Shown: piece by piece, positions 50,473-59,067 of the stretch
Layout: each line of letters starts with the position of its first letter
Position numbering within the stretch: the first letter of the stretch is position 1
NCBI GenBank assembly: GCA_026003835.1
Contig: BPHZ01000001.1
Coordinates: 628,001-692,000, forward strand
DNA: 64,000 nucleotides
From: Herpetosiphonaceae bacterium
GTDB taxonomy: Bacteria; Chloroflexota; Chloroflexia; Chloroflexales; Herpetosiphonaceae
Reading direction: 5' to 3'
Program-made: the position numbers and the translations under genes
The notes under the pieces: model-generated
The model's input: only the letters and a program-made list of their open reading frames with translations
Databases searched by the model: none
Told to the model about the DNA's origin: nothing

Positions 50473-51861
50473 CTAGTCTTCCCAGAAAGCGCCGACGAAA
50501 CCACGGCGGCGAAGCTCCTCGCGCAGCTCCAACATCGCTGTGTAGGTCGGCAATAGATACATCGTCTCGCCGTCGGGTGTGGTTTTGAGCGCTACGTCAA
50601 ACGCTCCTCCCAGATCGTCGTGGATTTCGATCATCTTCTCGTCGATGCCGGCGTACTTCAGTCGCACTGCCATATCTCGCGCCCGCGTCCCTGTCACCAC
50701 AGCATGTGCGATACTGCCGTGGAGTCGCTCGAAATCGGCGTCCCATAGCCAGGAGACGTCGGTCCCATCGGCAGTCTTATCGTTGATCGCGATCAGCAGA
50801 TAAAGTGGTCCCGTCGCACCATCGACCAGCATACGAACCGTTTCGCTTGCGCCGACCGGATTCTTGATCAGCGCCATTAACAGCTGATGCTGACCTGCCT
50901 TGATACGCTCAATGCGGCCGAAAGCGGCGCTGAAGCGCTCAAGGGTATCGCGGATGATCGCTGGTCGGATCTTCAGCAAAAGTGCTGCTGATGCTGCCGC
51001 GAGGGCATTGATACTGTTGTAGAGGCCAGGCAGTGGTAGTTCGATCTCCAGCGCGCTATCCGGGTAACGCATTACGATGCGGCTGCCCATTGCTCCATTG
51101 AGCAAGAGCCGCTGGATGGCGAAGTGGGGTGCAGGCCGGGCGTGACCACAGCTCCCACAGCGGTAGTGGCCGATGTGGCCGTAGAACAAAGGCTCATAAT
51201 CGTACGATGTGCCGCAGCGCCTACAGAAGATCGAATCTCCCGTGTGCCGTGCTGCTTCGGCGCCATGGCTTGTATCCTCTAGTCCATAGTAGCAAACGTA
51301 TGCCCGCATGTTGATGCCCAGATCGGCAACTGCAGGATCATCGGCGTTGAGCAGCACGATCGCTTCTGGAGATAGCGTAGCCAGAGCCTCCCGCCAGCGT
51401 CCGGCGATGGTATCAACTTCGCCGTAGCGATCCAGCTGATCACGAAATAGATTGTGTAGCAGGACGAGCCGCGGCTGCGTCTCGACAATGGCCGCAGGCA
51501 GATGTGCCTCATCGACCTCAAATAGCGCAACATCGGCCCGCGACCTGCCACCCCTCCCCTGTGATAGGGCTGCTGCTGTCAGGCCGGTAATGAGATTTGC
51601 TCCTGCGCGATTGTGGAGCACCTGCTGTCCGGCCCTTGTAAGGATCGTTGACAGCATACGCGTGGTGGTTGTTTTACCATTCGTGCCTGTGACCAGTACC
51701 ACCCCGCCAGGAAGGTTGGCGGTAAGCCGCGAGAGCAGCTGCGGATCAATCCGTCGAGCAATGCGGCCGGGCAGGTTTGTGCCACCACCCAGCCTCAAGC
51801 TGCGGGTGAGATGCTGTGTCGCCCGCCCTGCGGCGATAGCCAGCTGCGATCGAATTGTCAA
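50473..51861 (-). CDS. murT: MurT-like Mur ligase (lipid II isoglutaminyl synthase subunit)
   Basis: This is a 462-residue Mur ligase. The ATP loop is VVLVTGTNGKTTTTRMLSTIL. A zinc-ribbon insert with two CxxC pairs (FCRRCGTSYDYEP and YRCGSCGHARP) and the C-terminal DUF1727 domain mark it as MurT rather than a classical Mur enzyme. MurT with GatD amidates D-glutamate in lipid II. The GatD glutaminase gene, normally next to murT, is not adjacent here. It is convergent with the SRAP gene and preceded by a long palindrome. Confidence 0.93.
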   Translation of the reverse strand: MTIRSQLAIAAGRATQHLTRSLRLGGGTNLPGRIARRIDPQLLSRLTANLPGGVVLVTGTNGKTTTTRMLSTILTRAGQQVLHNRAGANLITGLTAAALSQGRGGRSRADVALFEVDEAHLPAAIVETQPRLVLLHNLFRDQLDRYGEVDTIAGRWREALATLSPEAIVLLNADDPAVADLGINMRAYVCYYGLEDTSHGAEAARHTGDSIFCRRCGTSYDYEPLFYGHIGHYRCGSCGHARPAPHFAIQRLLLNGAMGSRIVMRYPDSALEIELPLPGLYNSINALAAASAALLLKIRPAIIRDTLERFSAAFGRIERIKAGQHQLLMALIKNPVGASETVRMLVDGATGPLYLLIAINDKTADGTDVSWLWDADFERLHGSIAHAVVTGTRARDMAVRLKYAGIDEKMIEIHDDLGGAFDVALKTTPDGETMYLLPTYTAMLELREELRRRGFVGAFWED

Positions 51862-51881
51862 TGTAGCTCCCTCCTCAAATC

Positions 51882-51905
51882 AGGCCAGCCCACGTGGGCT
51901 GGCCT
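51882..51905. other. Perfect 24-bp palindrome upstream of murT
   Basis: The 24 bases are fully self-complementary, centred on CACGTG. They lie 21 bp before the murT start and 31 bp after the stop of the nuclease-like gene. No U tract follows. The element may be an operator, or it could fold into a hairpin in the transcript running into murT. Confidence 0.5.
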
Positions 51906-51935
51906 ACAGTCTAACAGGTTCGTGAACCCTCTGTG

Positions 51936-52727
51936 TTACTCTTTCTGGCGCCGCTCCATCGCCTTACGCAACGCGATAGCGAACGGGCTCTCCTCCTCTT
52001 CCTGAACTGGTTCGGCGGGCGCTTGAACACTGGTATCCTCCCTGTGCTGCCCCTCAATAAGCTCCTGTTGTACCTCTTCGTCGGCATCCCAGTTGAGATG
52101 AAGATGCTCGGCACCGACCATATCGATGATATCTTGAATCGTAAAGAGGAGCAGGTTGATCACCCCTGGTTCCTCACTCAGGTCAGCCATCGAGGTGGCG
52201 AGATGTAGTGAAGGCTGTGCCAGCAGCACGTTATCGAGGGTCATCGGTGGTTTTTCAGGGGCTTGAGGCTCAGCCATGATCGCCGCCACCTCCTTCGCTG
52301 TTGGGATTCCGGTGTCGACGAACAGGATGGTTGTTGCCACTCGCGGAAAAAGCAGCGATAGGATTTGTCGCGTTTCATCAAGCTGTTCCTGTGCGCGTAG
52401 AAGCGCCTTCGCCGTTCGGCTGGCCTTAATTTCAAAGACATGGATAAAACGGCCCTCTATCGTTACGGCGTCGAGTTCGCGATACTTGCGGCTCCAGCTG
52501 TGGCCGCGCCGCTCTTCGTATTCGAGGATTCGTCGCTCGGAAAGCTCCCGGTGTTGAGCCAACCACAGGCGTAGGGCCTTCTCAGCCTCGCCGCCGAACA
52601 GATCGCGCTCCCGTGGCGGCCGCATAGCCCGTTGGTTCTGTCTGGCCAGCATAATTTGCTCAAGGAACTGCCGGTAGTGACGATCATCTTCTGTAATAAG
52701 CCGTGCACGATTGAAACGAGGTGCCAT
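51936..52727 (-). CDS. PD-(D/E)XK nuclease-like protein of unknown family
   Basis: This 263-residue protein has a basic N-terminal helical region (FNRARLITEDDRHYRQFLEQ) and a core that reads as a PD-(D/E)XK fold. Its motifs are RKYRELDAVTIEGRFIHVFE (Glu/Asp), then EIKASRTAKALLRAQEQL (ExK followed by a Gln on a helix). A C-terminal acidic region with long helices follows. Such proteins include restriction, repair and holiday-junction enzymes, but I do not recognise the family. The start at 52727 has GGAGAA upstream. It lies immediately upstream of murT. Confidence 0.6.
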   Translation of the reverse strand: MAPRFNRARLITEDDRHYRQFLEQIMLARQNQRAMRPPRERDLFGGEAEKALRLWLAQHRELSERRILEYEERRGHSWSRKYRELDAVTIEGRFIHVFEIKASRTAKALLRAQEQLDETRQILSLLFPRVATTILFVDTGIPTAKEVAAIMAEPQAPEKPPMTLDNVLLAQPSLHLATSMADLSEEPGVINLLLFTIQDIIDMVGAEHLHLNWDADEEVQQELIEGQHREDTSVQAPAEPVQEEEESPFAIALRKAMERRQKE

Positions 52728-53137
52728 TATCGTTCTCCAAGCCTTAATTATGATTGATGGGCTGGCCGTTGCCCTCTTCGCTTTTTTCTCTCGCCGAGGT
52801 CTCTTTAACACCGGCCGATCTACCTAGGATGATCCTCCGGAAGTACTACCTACGATGGTACTAGTTAGAAATGTACTAATGGGCTATTGGATATGCGCGC
52901 AGTATGTGTTACTCTGTAACCGTTAGGTCGCCAGTGCAAACAACCCAGCCTTCCTGCCGCCCACCAACCCGACATTGCAGCTCATCCCAGCCTACTTTAC
53001 AACTCTAGCTAGCATACGTCGCACCACGGCGGCAGGCATCCCAGCATCACATCCCACGTCTTCGTCGCACTGGCTGCAAACCTTTCTGGAGTATTCCAGG
53101 TTATCAATGAGAGCCACTGCGCTCTCATTGATATTTT
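52728..53137 (+). other. Gap with orphan terminator-like hairpin, possible small RNA
   Basis: The gap 52728-53202 has no gene. At its end TATCAATGAGAGC (53102-53114) and GCTCTCATTGATA (53121-53133) form a perfect 13-bp stem followed by TTTT on the plus strand, the form of a rho-independent terminator. No plus-strand gene precedes it. CTGCCGCC (about 52956) and GGCGGCAG (about 53030) are complementary and could close a structured RNA. No clear promoter is visible. An AGTAC...GTACT repeat lies near 52842-52862. Confidence 0.3.
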
Positions 53138-53202
53138 AACCTCTACACTCATTCCTAATAAAGGGCAGCTGCGAAGCCCTCAGGTGATCCCTCTCTGCAA
53201 AG

Positions 53203-55536
53203 CTAATCTTTAATGTGTTCAAGCTTGGCAAAGGCTGCCAGTAATCGTTTGACACCCTTGCCAGGGAAGGCAACTGTTACCTCTTCGTCGTCATCTAGGA
53301 CTCGACTCGTTACGACCGTCCCCTCGCCGAATTGAGCGTGGCGCACCTTCTGGCCGGCAAAAAAGCGAGCAGTCCGCGTTGGCTGCGGCTGCTCTTTGGT
53401 GTTTTTCTGTCCCGCTGTACTTAGCGAACGGCCCCGTCGCTTTGTTCCGCCTGGAGCGAGCGACTGATTGGATCCAAAGCTGCGATGAGTGAAAAGACTG
53501 GTTTGCCGTACCATCTCCACAGGACGTGCAGGGCCACGCTCAATAAGCATAGTCGGGATATCTGCCAGGAAGCGGGAGGGCGCCGTGGCCTCATAGCGGC
53601 CCCATTGCGCACGTCTAAAGGCATAGAGTAGATAGAGGCGTTCTTTTGCTCTCGTCACACCTACATAGAGCAGCCGGCGTTCCTCCTCCAGCCGATCCAT
53701 TTCGCTTGCCGAGCGGCTGTGAGGAAGCAGCCCTTCCTCTAGACCGACGAGAAAGACCACTGCATACTCCAGTCCTTTGGCCTGGTGCAGCGTGATCAAT
53801 GTCACCGCATCACGATCGCGCTCGCGCCGCTGATCGAGCGAGTCAACGTCCGAGACGAGGGCCACTTCCTCAAGGAAGGTGGGAAGCTGTGCCTCGCGCG
53901 GAAAATTGATATACTCAAATGATACATTCCGTAGCTCAAGCACGTTCTCCCAGCGCTCCTCGCCCTCGTCAGGGCCATACTCGCGCACAAGCGCCTCGTG
54001 GTAGTTGACGCGCTCCAATGTAAGATCAAGTAGCTCGGGGAGTGAGATCTGGTCCCTCGCTGCGATAAGCTCATCCAGAAGCGCTACGAAGCTTTGCAGG
54101 GCAGCGCGTTGGCGGCTGGCGAATGGCATTGATGGAGCCGGACGCTGCTCCTGGTCCTCTTCCTGATCGCTTGCTAGGAGCTGTAACGCTGTATAGGGTG
54201 GGATCTGGAGAGAGGCAGCCCACTGGATAAGCTGATCTCTCGTTTTGTCTCCAATACCGCGATTGGGAACATTCAGCACCCGTTCGAAGCTCACCGTATC
54301 GTAAGGGTTATGAATGAGCCGCATATAGGCCAGAATATCCTTAATTTCCTTTCGCTCATAGAAGCGAGTGCCGCCGATCAGCCGATATGGCACGCCACGC
54401 GAGATCAGCGCCTCTTCAAGAGCACGAGACTGTGCATTGGTGCGATACATTACCGCAAAGTCGTTCAGCGATGCTCCGCTAACCGCGCGCAAACGCTCGA
54501 TTTCATCGGCGACAAAGCGTGCTTCTTCACCCTCGTCGTAGGTTTCGATGAGCCGAACACGTAGCCCGTCCTTGCGCTCCGACCAGATGCTTTTGCTATG
54601 TTTAAGTTGCCTGCTGGCCACAATGATCGCCTGGGCGACGTCGAGGATGGGTTGCGTGGAGCGGTAGTTTTGCTCCAGCAGGATAACCTTTGCATCTGGA
54701 AAATCATCCTCAAACTGAAGAATATTGCGAATATCTGCGCCGCGCCAGCCATAGATAGCCTGCGCCTCATCGCCGACAACGAACAGATTGCGCTGCGCCG
54801 AGGCAAGCTGCTTAACTAATGTGTACTGAGCGCGGTTGGTGTCCTGGTACTCGTCGATGAGCAGATGAGCATAGCGTTTTTGATAGCGCTGTAGTACATC
54901 GGGATGCTGATCGAAAAGGCGTACTGTTTCGACCAGCAGATCGTCGAAATCAAGGGCATTGTTGGCGATTAACTTTCGTTGATACAGCTCATAGCAGCGC
55001 GAGATGATCTCTTCATAATAGGTGCGGGCGTAGCGCGAGTATTCGGCGATGCTGATGAGTTCATTCTTGGCGCTGGAGATGCGCGAGAGGATCTGACGTG
55101 GTGGATACTGCTTCTCGTCGAGCCTGAGCTCTTTAAGCACCTGCCGCATAAGCTGGAGCTGATCATCAGAGTCGTAGACCACAAAGTTGCGTGCCTGATC
55201 CGGATTCTGGCGCCCGCGGTCGAGATGTCCAATATCACGGCGTAGAAAGCGGGCGCAAACGCTATGGAATGTTCCCATCATCACCCGCTCTGCCAGCTCC
55301 GGTCCGATCAATTTATCCAGACGTTCTCGCATCTCGCGAGCTGCTTTATTGGTGAATGTCACTGCCAGGATACTGGCCGGGCTGATATTGAGTTCTCCGA
55401 TGAGGTAGGCAATGCGATGGGTGAGGACACGGGTTTTGCCGCTACCGGGCCCTGCCAGCACCAAGACAGGACCCGGCGGTGCTGTTACAGCCTCACGTTG
55501 CCGCTCATTCAACCCTTCCAGGATGATCGTGCTCAT
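53203..55536 (-). CDS. pcrA: UvrD/PcrA-type DNA helicase
   Basis: This 777-residue SF1 3'-5' helicase has motif I LAGPGSGKTRVLTHRIA, Ia VTFTNKAAREMRERL, motif II LIDEYQDTNRAQ, motif III DEAQAIYGWRGAD, motif IV NYRSTQPIL, motif V HQAKGLEYAVVFLVG and motif VI YVGVTRAKERLYL. A Tudor-like C-terminal domain (HAQFGEGTVV...) completes the PcrA architecture. It unwinds DNA in repair and replication. It is transcribed alone, and its upstream 540-bp gap holds a small ORF on the other strand. Confidence 0.95.
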   Translation of the reverse strand: MSTIILEGLNERQREAVTAPPGPVLVLAGPGSGKTRVLTHRIAYLIGELNISPASILAVTFTNKAAREMRERLDKLIGPELAERVMMGTFHSVCARFLRRDIGHLDRGRQNPDQARNFVVYDSDDQLQLMRQVLKELRLDEKQYPPRQILSRISSAKNELISIAEYSRYARTYYEEIISRCYELYQRKLIANNALDFDDLLVETVRLFDQHPDVLQRYQKRYAHLLIDEYQDTNRAQYTLVKQLASAQRNLFVVGDEAQAIYGWRGADIRNILQFEDDFPDAKVILLEQNYRSTQPILDVAQAIIVASRQLKHSKSIWSERKDGLRVRLIETYDEGEEARFVADEIERLRAVSGASLNDFAVMYRTNAQSRALEEALISRGVPYRLIGGTRFYERKEIKDILAYMRLIHNPYDTVSFERVLNVPNRGIGDKTRDQLIQWAASLQIPPYTALQLLASDQEEDQEQRPAPSMPFASRQRAALQSFVALLDELIAARDQISLPELLDLTLERVNYHEALVREYGPDEGEERWENVLELRNVSFEYINFPREAQLPTFLEEVALVSDVDSLDQRRERDRDAVTLITLHQAKGLEYAVVFLVGLEEGLLPHSRSASEMDRLEEERRLLYVGVTRAKERLYLLYAFRRAQWGRYEATAPSRFLADIPTMLIERGPARPVEMVRQTSLFTHRSFGSNQSLAPGGTKRRGRSLSTAGQKNTKEQPQPTRTARFFAGQKVRHAQFGEGTVVTSRVLDDDEEVTVAFPGKGVKRLLAAFAKLEHIKD

Positions 55537-55873
55537 GATGATCCTCTCCGCGTTGGAACTACCTGCACAGCAGTCTACCAGACCCTGCCCCAGACGGCAA
55601 GAACCCTATCATCTGAAGTTCAGCAATCCATCATTTCCTTTTGTTGTAGCCATGAATATGCTTAACCTGGGCGATTCTTCAGATACTTGGCGTTGCCTTC
55701 CTCGCCGCCGATCTCGCTATGCTGCATAAGTAGTGTGAGGCCGACGCTCCAACGATCACAGAGAGTCTGGAGTTTCACACCCGCTCTCTGAGGTGTTAGA
55801 TGCAACTGGAACTTTTCGATCGAATACCTCGTCTAAATTCCACTAAGACTACGAGTTGCCAGGAGGTTGAACG

Positions 55874-55978
55874 ATGGAAAGCACCTCTCAAAAGATCTCA
55901 GTCGCGTTGTTTCTATTGTTTCTCCTGCTGATCCCCTTTCTGTATCTCCTGATCTCCGGTCCATCTAATGGATTATAA
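55874..55978 (+). CDS. 34-residue single-helix membrane peptide
   Basis: ATG 55874 is preceded by AGGAGG at 7 nt and encodes MESTSQKISVALFLLFLLLI followed by PFLYLLISGPSNGL. This is one transmembrane helix with short polar ends. It lies in the 537-bp gap 55537-56073, 95 bp before the Bat-operon gene and in the same direction. A TATAAT (about 56051-56056) after it may be the promoter for the next gene. The strong ribosome site is the main evidence. Its function is unknown. Confidence 0.55.
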   Translation: MESTSQKISVALFLLFLLLIPFLYLLISGPSNGL

Positions 55979-56073
55979 TGGACTAGGGTGTGCGGACGCC
56001 AGGTAAACGGGCGGCGATTCCAGGCTCAGCAGCATGGAGAGTGGGTGATGTATAATAGCACCTGAGGTGGCGC

Positions 56074-57747
56074 ATGGACACACTCCCTATAAATATTCTT
56101 TCACAGAGGCTGCGACCGTTTCGCAGGCAGTTGCGGCTCGCAGATGCACTGACATGGGCGAGTAAAACAGTCTGGATGGGAGCCATTGGCTTTCTTGCCG
56201 TGCAGGTGATTGCACGGCTGATGCCATTGCCTAATTGGCAGCTTTGGTCGCTTCTTCCGCCAGCGCTTTGGCTTCTAAGTAGTCTTATTGTCCTGCTGCG
56301 CCCCATTGCTGATGCCGAGGTAGCTCGCCGGACCGATCTGGTGCTCGGGCTACGTGAGCGTCTCTCGACGGCCCTTGAGATCTCTAGCCGCAAGGAGCAT
56401 GGACCGCTCGATGAGTTGCAGCAATCTGATGCCTTACGTGCTACCGCTGGGATTCGCGCCGCCGATATTCCTGTTGCGCCCCCACGTAGCGATAGGCCGC
56501 GCTGGACCGCGGCGCTGCTCGCGGTTGCGGCGGGTCTTACGCTGGCTCTCTTGCCCAATCCTCAGTCGGCAGTTCTTGCCGAACGTGCTGCGGTCAAGGC
56601 TGAGCTACAGCAGCTTGCCGATAAGATCGACCAGCAGCGTGAGGAGATCTCCCGCCGCGAGGATCTGACACCAGAGGAGCGTGAGCAACTTGAGCGCGAG
56701 CTGGCCGAGCTAAGCCGGCAACTACGCGAGAACCCGGGGGATCGCGAGGAGGCTCTCGCGCGTATTTCCAGTACAGAGGCGCGTATCCGCCAGCGCCTCG
56801 ACTCGCGATCAGGTATTCGCCGGGCCAATCTGGAGGAGCTTGCTCGAATGTTGCAGCAGCAGCGCGGTGCCCAACAGCAGCAGCGACCGGGCCCCGAGAG
56901 TGCTGCAGAGGAACTGCGTAAGCTGGTGGAGCGAGTTCCTGGCCTTTCAAGGGAAGAGCGCGAAGCGCTGGCCGAAGAACTGGAGAGGAGGGCAAATCAG
57001 ATTGGCAGCAGCGATCCTCAGTTAGCCGAGGCTCTCCGTGAGGCTGCTGATGCCCTCCGCCGCGGCGATACAGCCCCCGCTCAACAGGCGCTCAACCGCG
57101 CCGCAGGAGAGGCCGAGCAGGGCGCACAGCGTCTTGCTGATGACCAGGCTCGCCAGCAGGCCCTCTCAGCGTTGCAAGATGGCCGCCAGGCTGTAACGCA
57201 GGCTGGACGCCAGACTGCCAACAACCAGCAAGGTCAGCAGGGCCAGCAAGGCCAGGGTCAAGGCCAGGGGCAGGGCCAAGGTCAAGGCCAGGGGCAGGGT
57301 CAAGGTCAGGGTCAAGGTCAGGGGCAGGGCCAAGGTCAAGGCCAGGGGCAAGGTCAAGGCCAGGGGGGCAAGCCTGGTAATGGCGGTGGTGGTACCAACG
57401 CGCCAAACGGGCAGGGTACCAGCGGCAGTAGTGGGAATGTTAACCCGAATGGGACAAGCAGGCTCCCCGGCGCGGGAAATGATCCCGGAACTGTGTACAG
57501 GCCATGGTCGCCAAGCGGAAATACAGGTAACCCTGACCATGTGAGTGGGCAGCACGGCCAGGGTGGTTCGTCGACGCAGAATCCGGGCCAGGTCACTGGC
57601 CCAGGAGTTGGTAACGGATCGCTCGTGCCCTACACTGAGGTTGACGGATCGTATGCTGAGGCTGCGGGCAAGGCAGTTGAGCGAAGCTACATTCCGCCGC
57701 AGCTCAAAGGCTTAGTCCGTAATTACTTCGATCAACTTCAACAGTAG
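56074..57747 (+). CDS. Membrane protein with coiled coil and Gly-Gln repeat, Bat operon
   Basis: This is a 557-residue protein. Two hydrophobic segments (about 30-75 and 150-165; ALLAVAAGLTLALLPN) are followed by a long Arg/Glu/Gln-rich coiled coil (about 170-370). Next comes an uninterrupted Gly-Gln run of about 40 residues and a Gly/Asn/Ser-rich linker. A conserved tail EVDGSYAEAAGKAVERSYIP then ends the protein with YFDQLQQ. The tail resembles the end of DUF4175-type proteins encoded in MoxR/VWA operons, but the match is weak. It is the first large gene of the operon. Confidence 0.6.
   Translation: MDTLPINILSQRLRPFRRQLRLADALTWASKTVWMGAIGFLAVQVIARLMPLPNWQLWSLLPPALWLLSSLIVLLRPIADAEVARRTDLVLGLRERLSTALEISSRKEHGPLDELQQSDALRATAGIRAADIPVAPPRSDRPRWTAALLAVAAGLTLALLPNPQSAVLAERAAVKAELQQLADKIDQQREEISRREDLTPEEREQLERELAELSRQLRENPGDREEALARISSTEARIRQRLDSRSGIRRANLEELARMLQQQRGAQQQQRPGPESAAEELRKLVERVPGLSREEREALAEELERRANQIGSSDPQLAEALREAADALRRGDTAPAQQALNRAAGEAEQGAQRLADDQARQQALSALQDGRQAVTQAGRQTANNQQGQQGQQGQGQGQGQGQGQGQGQGQGQGQGQGQGQGQGQGQGQGQGGKPGNGGGGTNAPNGQGTSGSSGNVNPNGTSRLPGAGNDPGTVYRPWSPSGNTGNPDHVSGQHGQGGSSTQNPGQVTGPGVGNGSLVPYTEVDGSYAEAAGKAVERSYIPPQLKGLVRNYFDQLQQ
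57226..57366 (+). repeat. CAGGGC/CAAGGT hexanucleotide tandem repeat
   Basis: About 20 imperfect copies of a six-base unit (CARGGN) encode alternating Gln and Gly. All copies differ at third codon positions only, so the Gln-Gly pattern is conserved while the DNA is not. Copy number may vary. Confidence 0.9.
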
Positions 57748-57811
57748 TTAGAGACGAAAACCGGAGAACGCGCGGTACTCTAGCATAGACCTTAGGAGGA
57801 TCATCCATCAA

Positions 57812-57833
57812 GGGGCGCAGCACTACGCGCCCC
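57812..57833 (+). other. Hairpin in front of the small membrane protein gene
   Basis: GGGGCGC (57812-57818) and GCGCCCC (57827-57833) form a 7-bp GC-rich stem with an 8-nt loop in the gap after the GQ-repeat gene. GGAGGATCATCC just before it (57796-57807) recurs inverted near 52829. No T run follows. Confidence 0.35.
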
Positions 57834-57861
57834 GACTAGTGAAGGGACAGCCGATCAGGAC

Positions 57862-58062
57862 ATGATGATGCTATTCGTTGAACTAACACTTATCCTGATG
57901 GTGCTTGCCGGTGTATGGTTGTTGATCTGGGGTGCGCGCCGATTCAACCTCGGCCAGCGCAGCCTTCTCGTAGCACTGGCGATGACAACAGTGAGCTGGT
58001 TCGCTTTTATCGTTGTGACGATTGCGCTGCTTGTCTCGCTCTATGTTGAGAGCGCTGTCTAG
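57862..58062 (+). CDS. Two-helix small membrane protein
   Basis: This 66-residue protein has helix 1 (LFVELTLILMVLAGVWLLIW), a basic loop GARRFNLGQ, and helix 2 (SWFAFIVVTIALLVSLYV). Three ATGs in a row (57862, 57865, 57868) leave the exact start open. It lies between the coiled-coil protein and MoxR in the same direction and may be an accessory subunit of the Bat complex. I do not recognise a family. Confidence 0.6.
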   Translation: MMMLFVELTLILMVLAGVWLLIWGARRFNLGQRSLLVALAMTTVSWFAFIVVTIALLVSLYVESAV

Positions 58063-58095
58063 GGCAGATATCGTGCTACCTACTAGGAGAGGACA

Positions 58096-59067
58096 TTGGA
58101 ACCAGAAATCTTTCGGCGTACGGCTGCGGCGATTGAGTCCGAGGTTGGAAAGGTTATTGTCGGACAGCGGCTGCTCATCCGGCAAACGCTGATCACACTT
58201 TTAGCGGGCGGTAACGCGCTACTCGAGGGCGTACCAGGTCTGGCAAAGACAACGCTGGTGCGCACGCTTGCGGAAGTTATCGATTGCTCATTCAGTCGTA
58301 TCCAGTTCACGCCCGACCTGATGCCGGCGGATATCATTGGGACGACGATTATCGCGGAGGATGAGAAGGGAGCGAAATTCTTCCGCTTTCAACGTGGACC
58401 AATCTTTGCCAACCTGGTGCTGGCTGATGAGATCAACCGCGCCACACCCAAGACTCAGTCGGCACTGCTGGAGGCCATGCAGGAACAAACTGTAACGGTT
58501 GGCGGAACGATTCACCGGCTGGAGCCGCCATTCTTTGTGTTGGCGACCCAGAACCCGCTGGAGATGGAGGGTACCTATCCGCTGCCCGAGGCGCAGCTGG
58601 ACCGCTTCTTCTTCAAAGTCAATGTGCCGTTCCCCTCTCCTGAAGAGCTGGTCGAGATCGCGCAGCGCACTACCGGTACTCAGCAGGTTCGCCCACACAA
58701 AGTGGCGAGTGGTGAAACAATAATTGCAATGCAAAACCTGGCACGAGGCGTGCCTATTGCCTCCCACGTATTGGGCTACGCGGCTCGCCTGATCAGTGCG
58801 ACGCACCCAAATAGCTCGCACGCGCCGGAGATTGTGCGTCGCTATGTGCGCTATGGCGCAAGCCCGCGCGGTATGCAGGCGCTGATTCTGGCCGGTAAGA
58901 TCACCGCTCTCCTCGACGGCCGCTACAACGTCGCCTTTGCCGACCTGCGCGAGGTCGCTCTCCCTGTGCTGCGTCACCGCTGCATTCTCTCCTTCGAGGC
59001 ACAGGCCGAGGGCCTCACCACTGATGAGATAGTTCTACAACTTTTGGAAGCCGTCAAGGAGGAGTAG
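58096..59067 (+). CDS. MoxR-family AAA ATPase
   Basis: This is a 323-residue AAA+ protein of the MoxR type. It has Walker A LEGVPGLAKTTLVRTLAE, Walker B NLVLADEINRA, sensor 1 FVLATQNPLEMEGTYPLPE and an arginine finger in AQLDRFFFK. MoxR ATPases act with VWA proteins to assemble or activate metal-enzymes or membrane complexes. The start is TTG 58096 with AGGAGAGG in front, since no ATG is near. Its stop overlaps the GTG of the next gene by one base. Confidence 0.93.
   Translation: MEPEIFRRTAAAIESEVGKVIVGQRLLIRQTLITLLAGGNALLEGVPGLAKTTLVRTLAEVIDCSFSRIQFTPDLMPADIIGTTIIAEDEKGAKFFRFQRGPIFANLVLADEINRATPKTQSALLEAMQEQTVTVGGTIHRLEPPFFVLATQNPLEMEGTYPLPEAQLDRFFFKVNVPFPSPEELVEIAQRTTGTQQVRPHKVASGETIIAMQNLARGVPIASHVLGYAARLISATHPNSSHAPEIVRRYVRYGASPRGMQALILAGKITALLDGRYNVAFADLREVALPVLRHRCILSFEAQAEGLTTDEIVLQLLEAVKEE

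Noticed and set aside
57166..57596. Minus-strand frames over the GQ repeat
   Set aside because: They arise from the hexanucleotide repeat and have only repeated residues.
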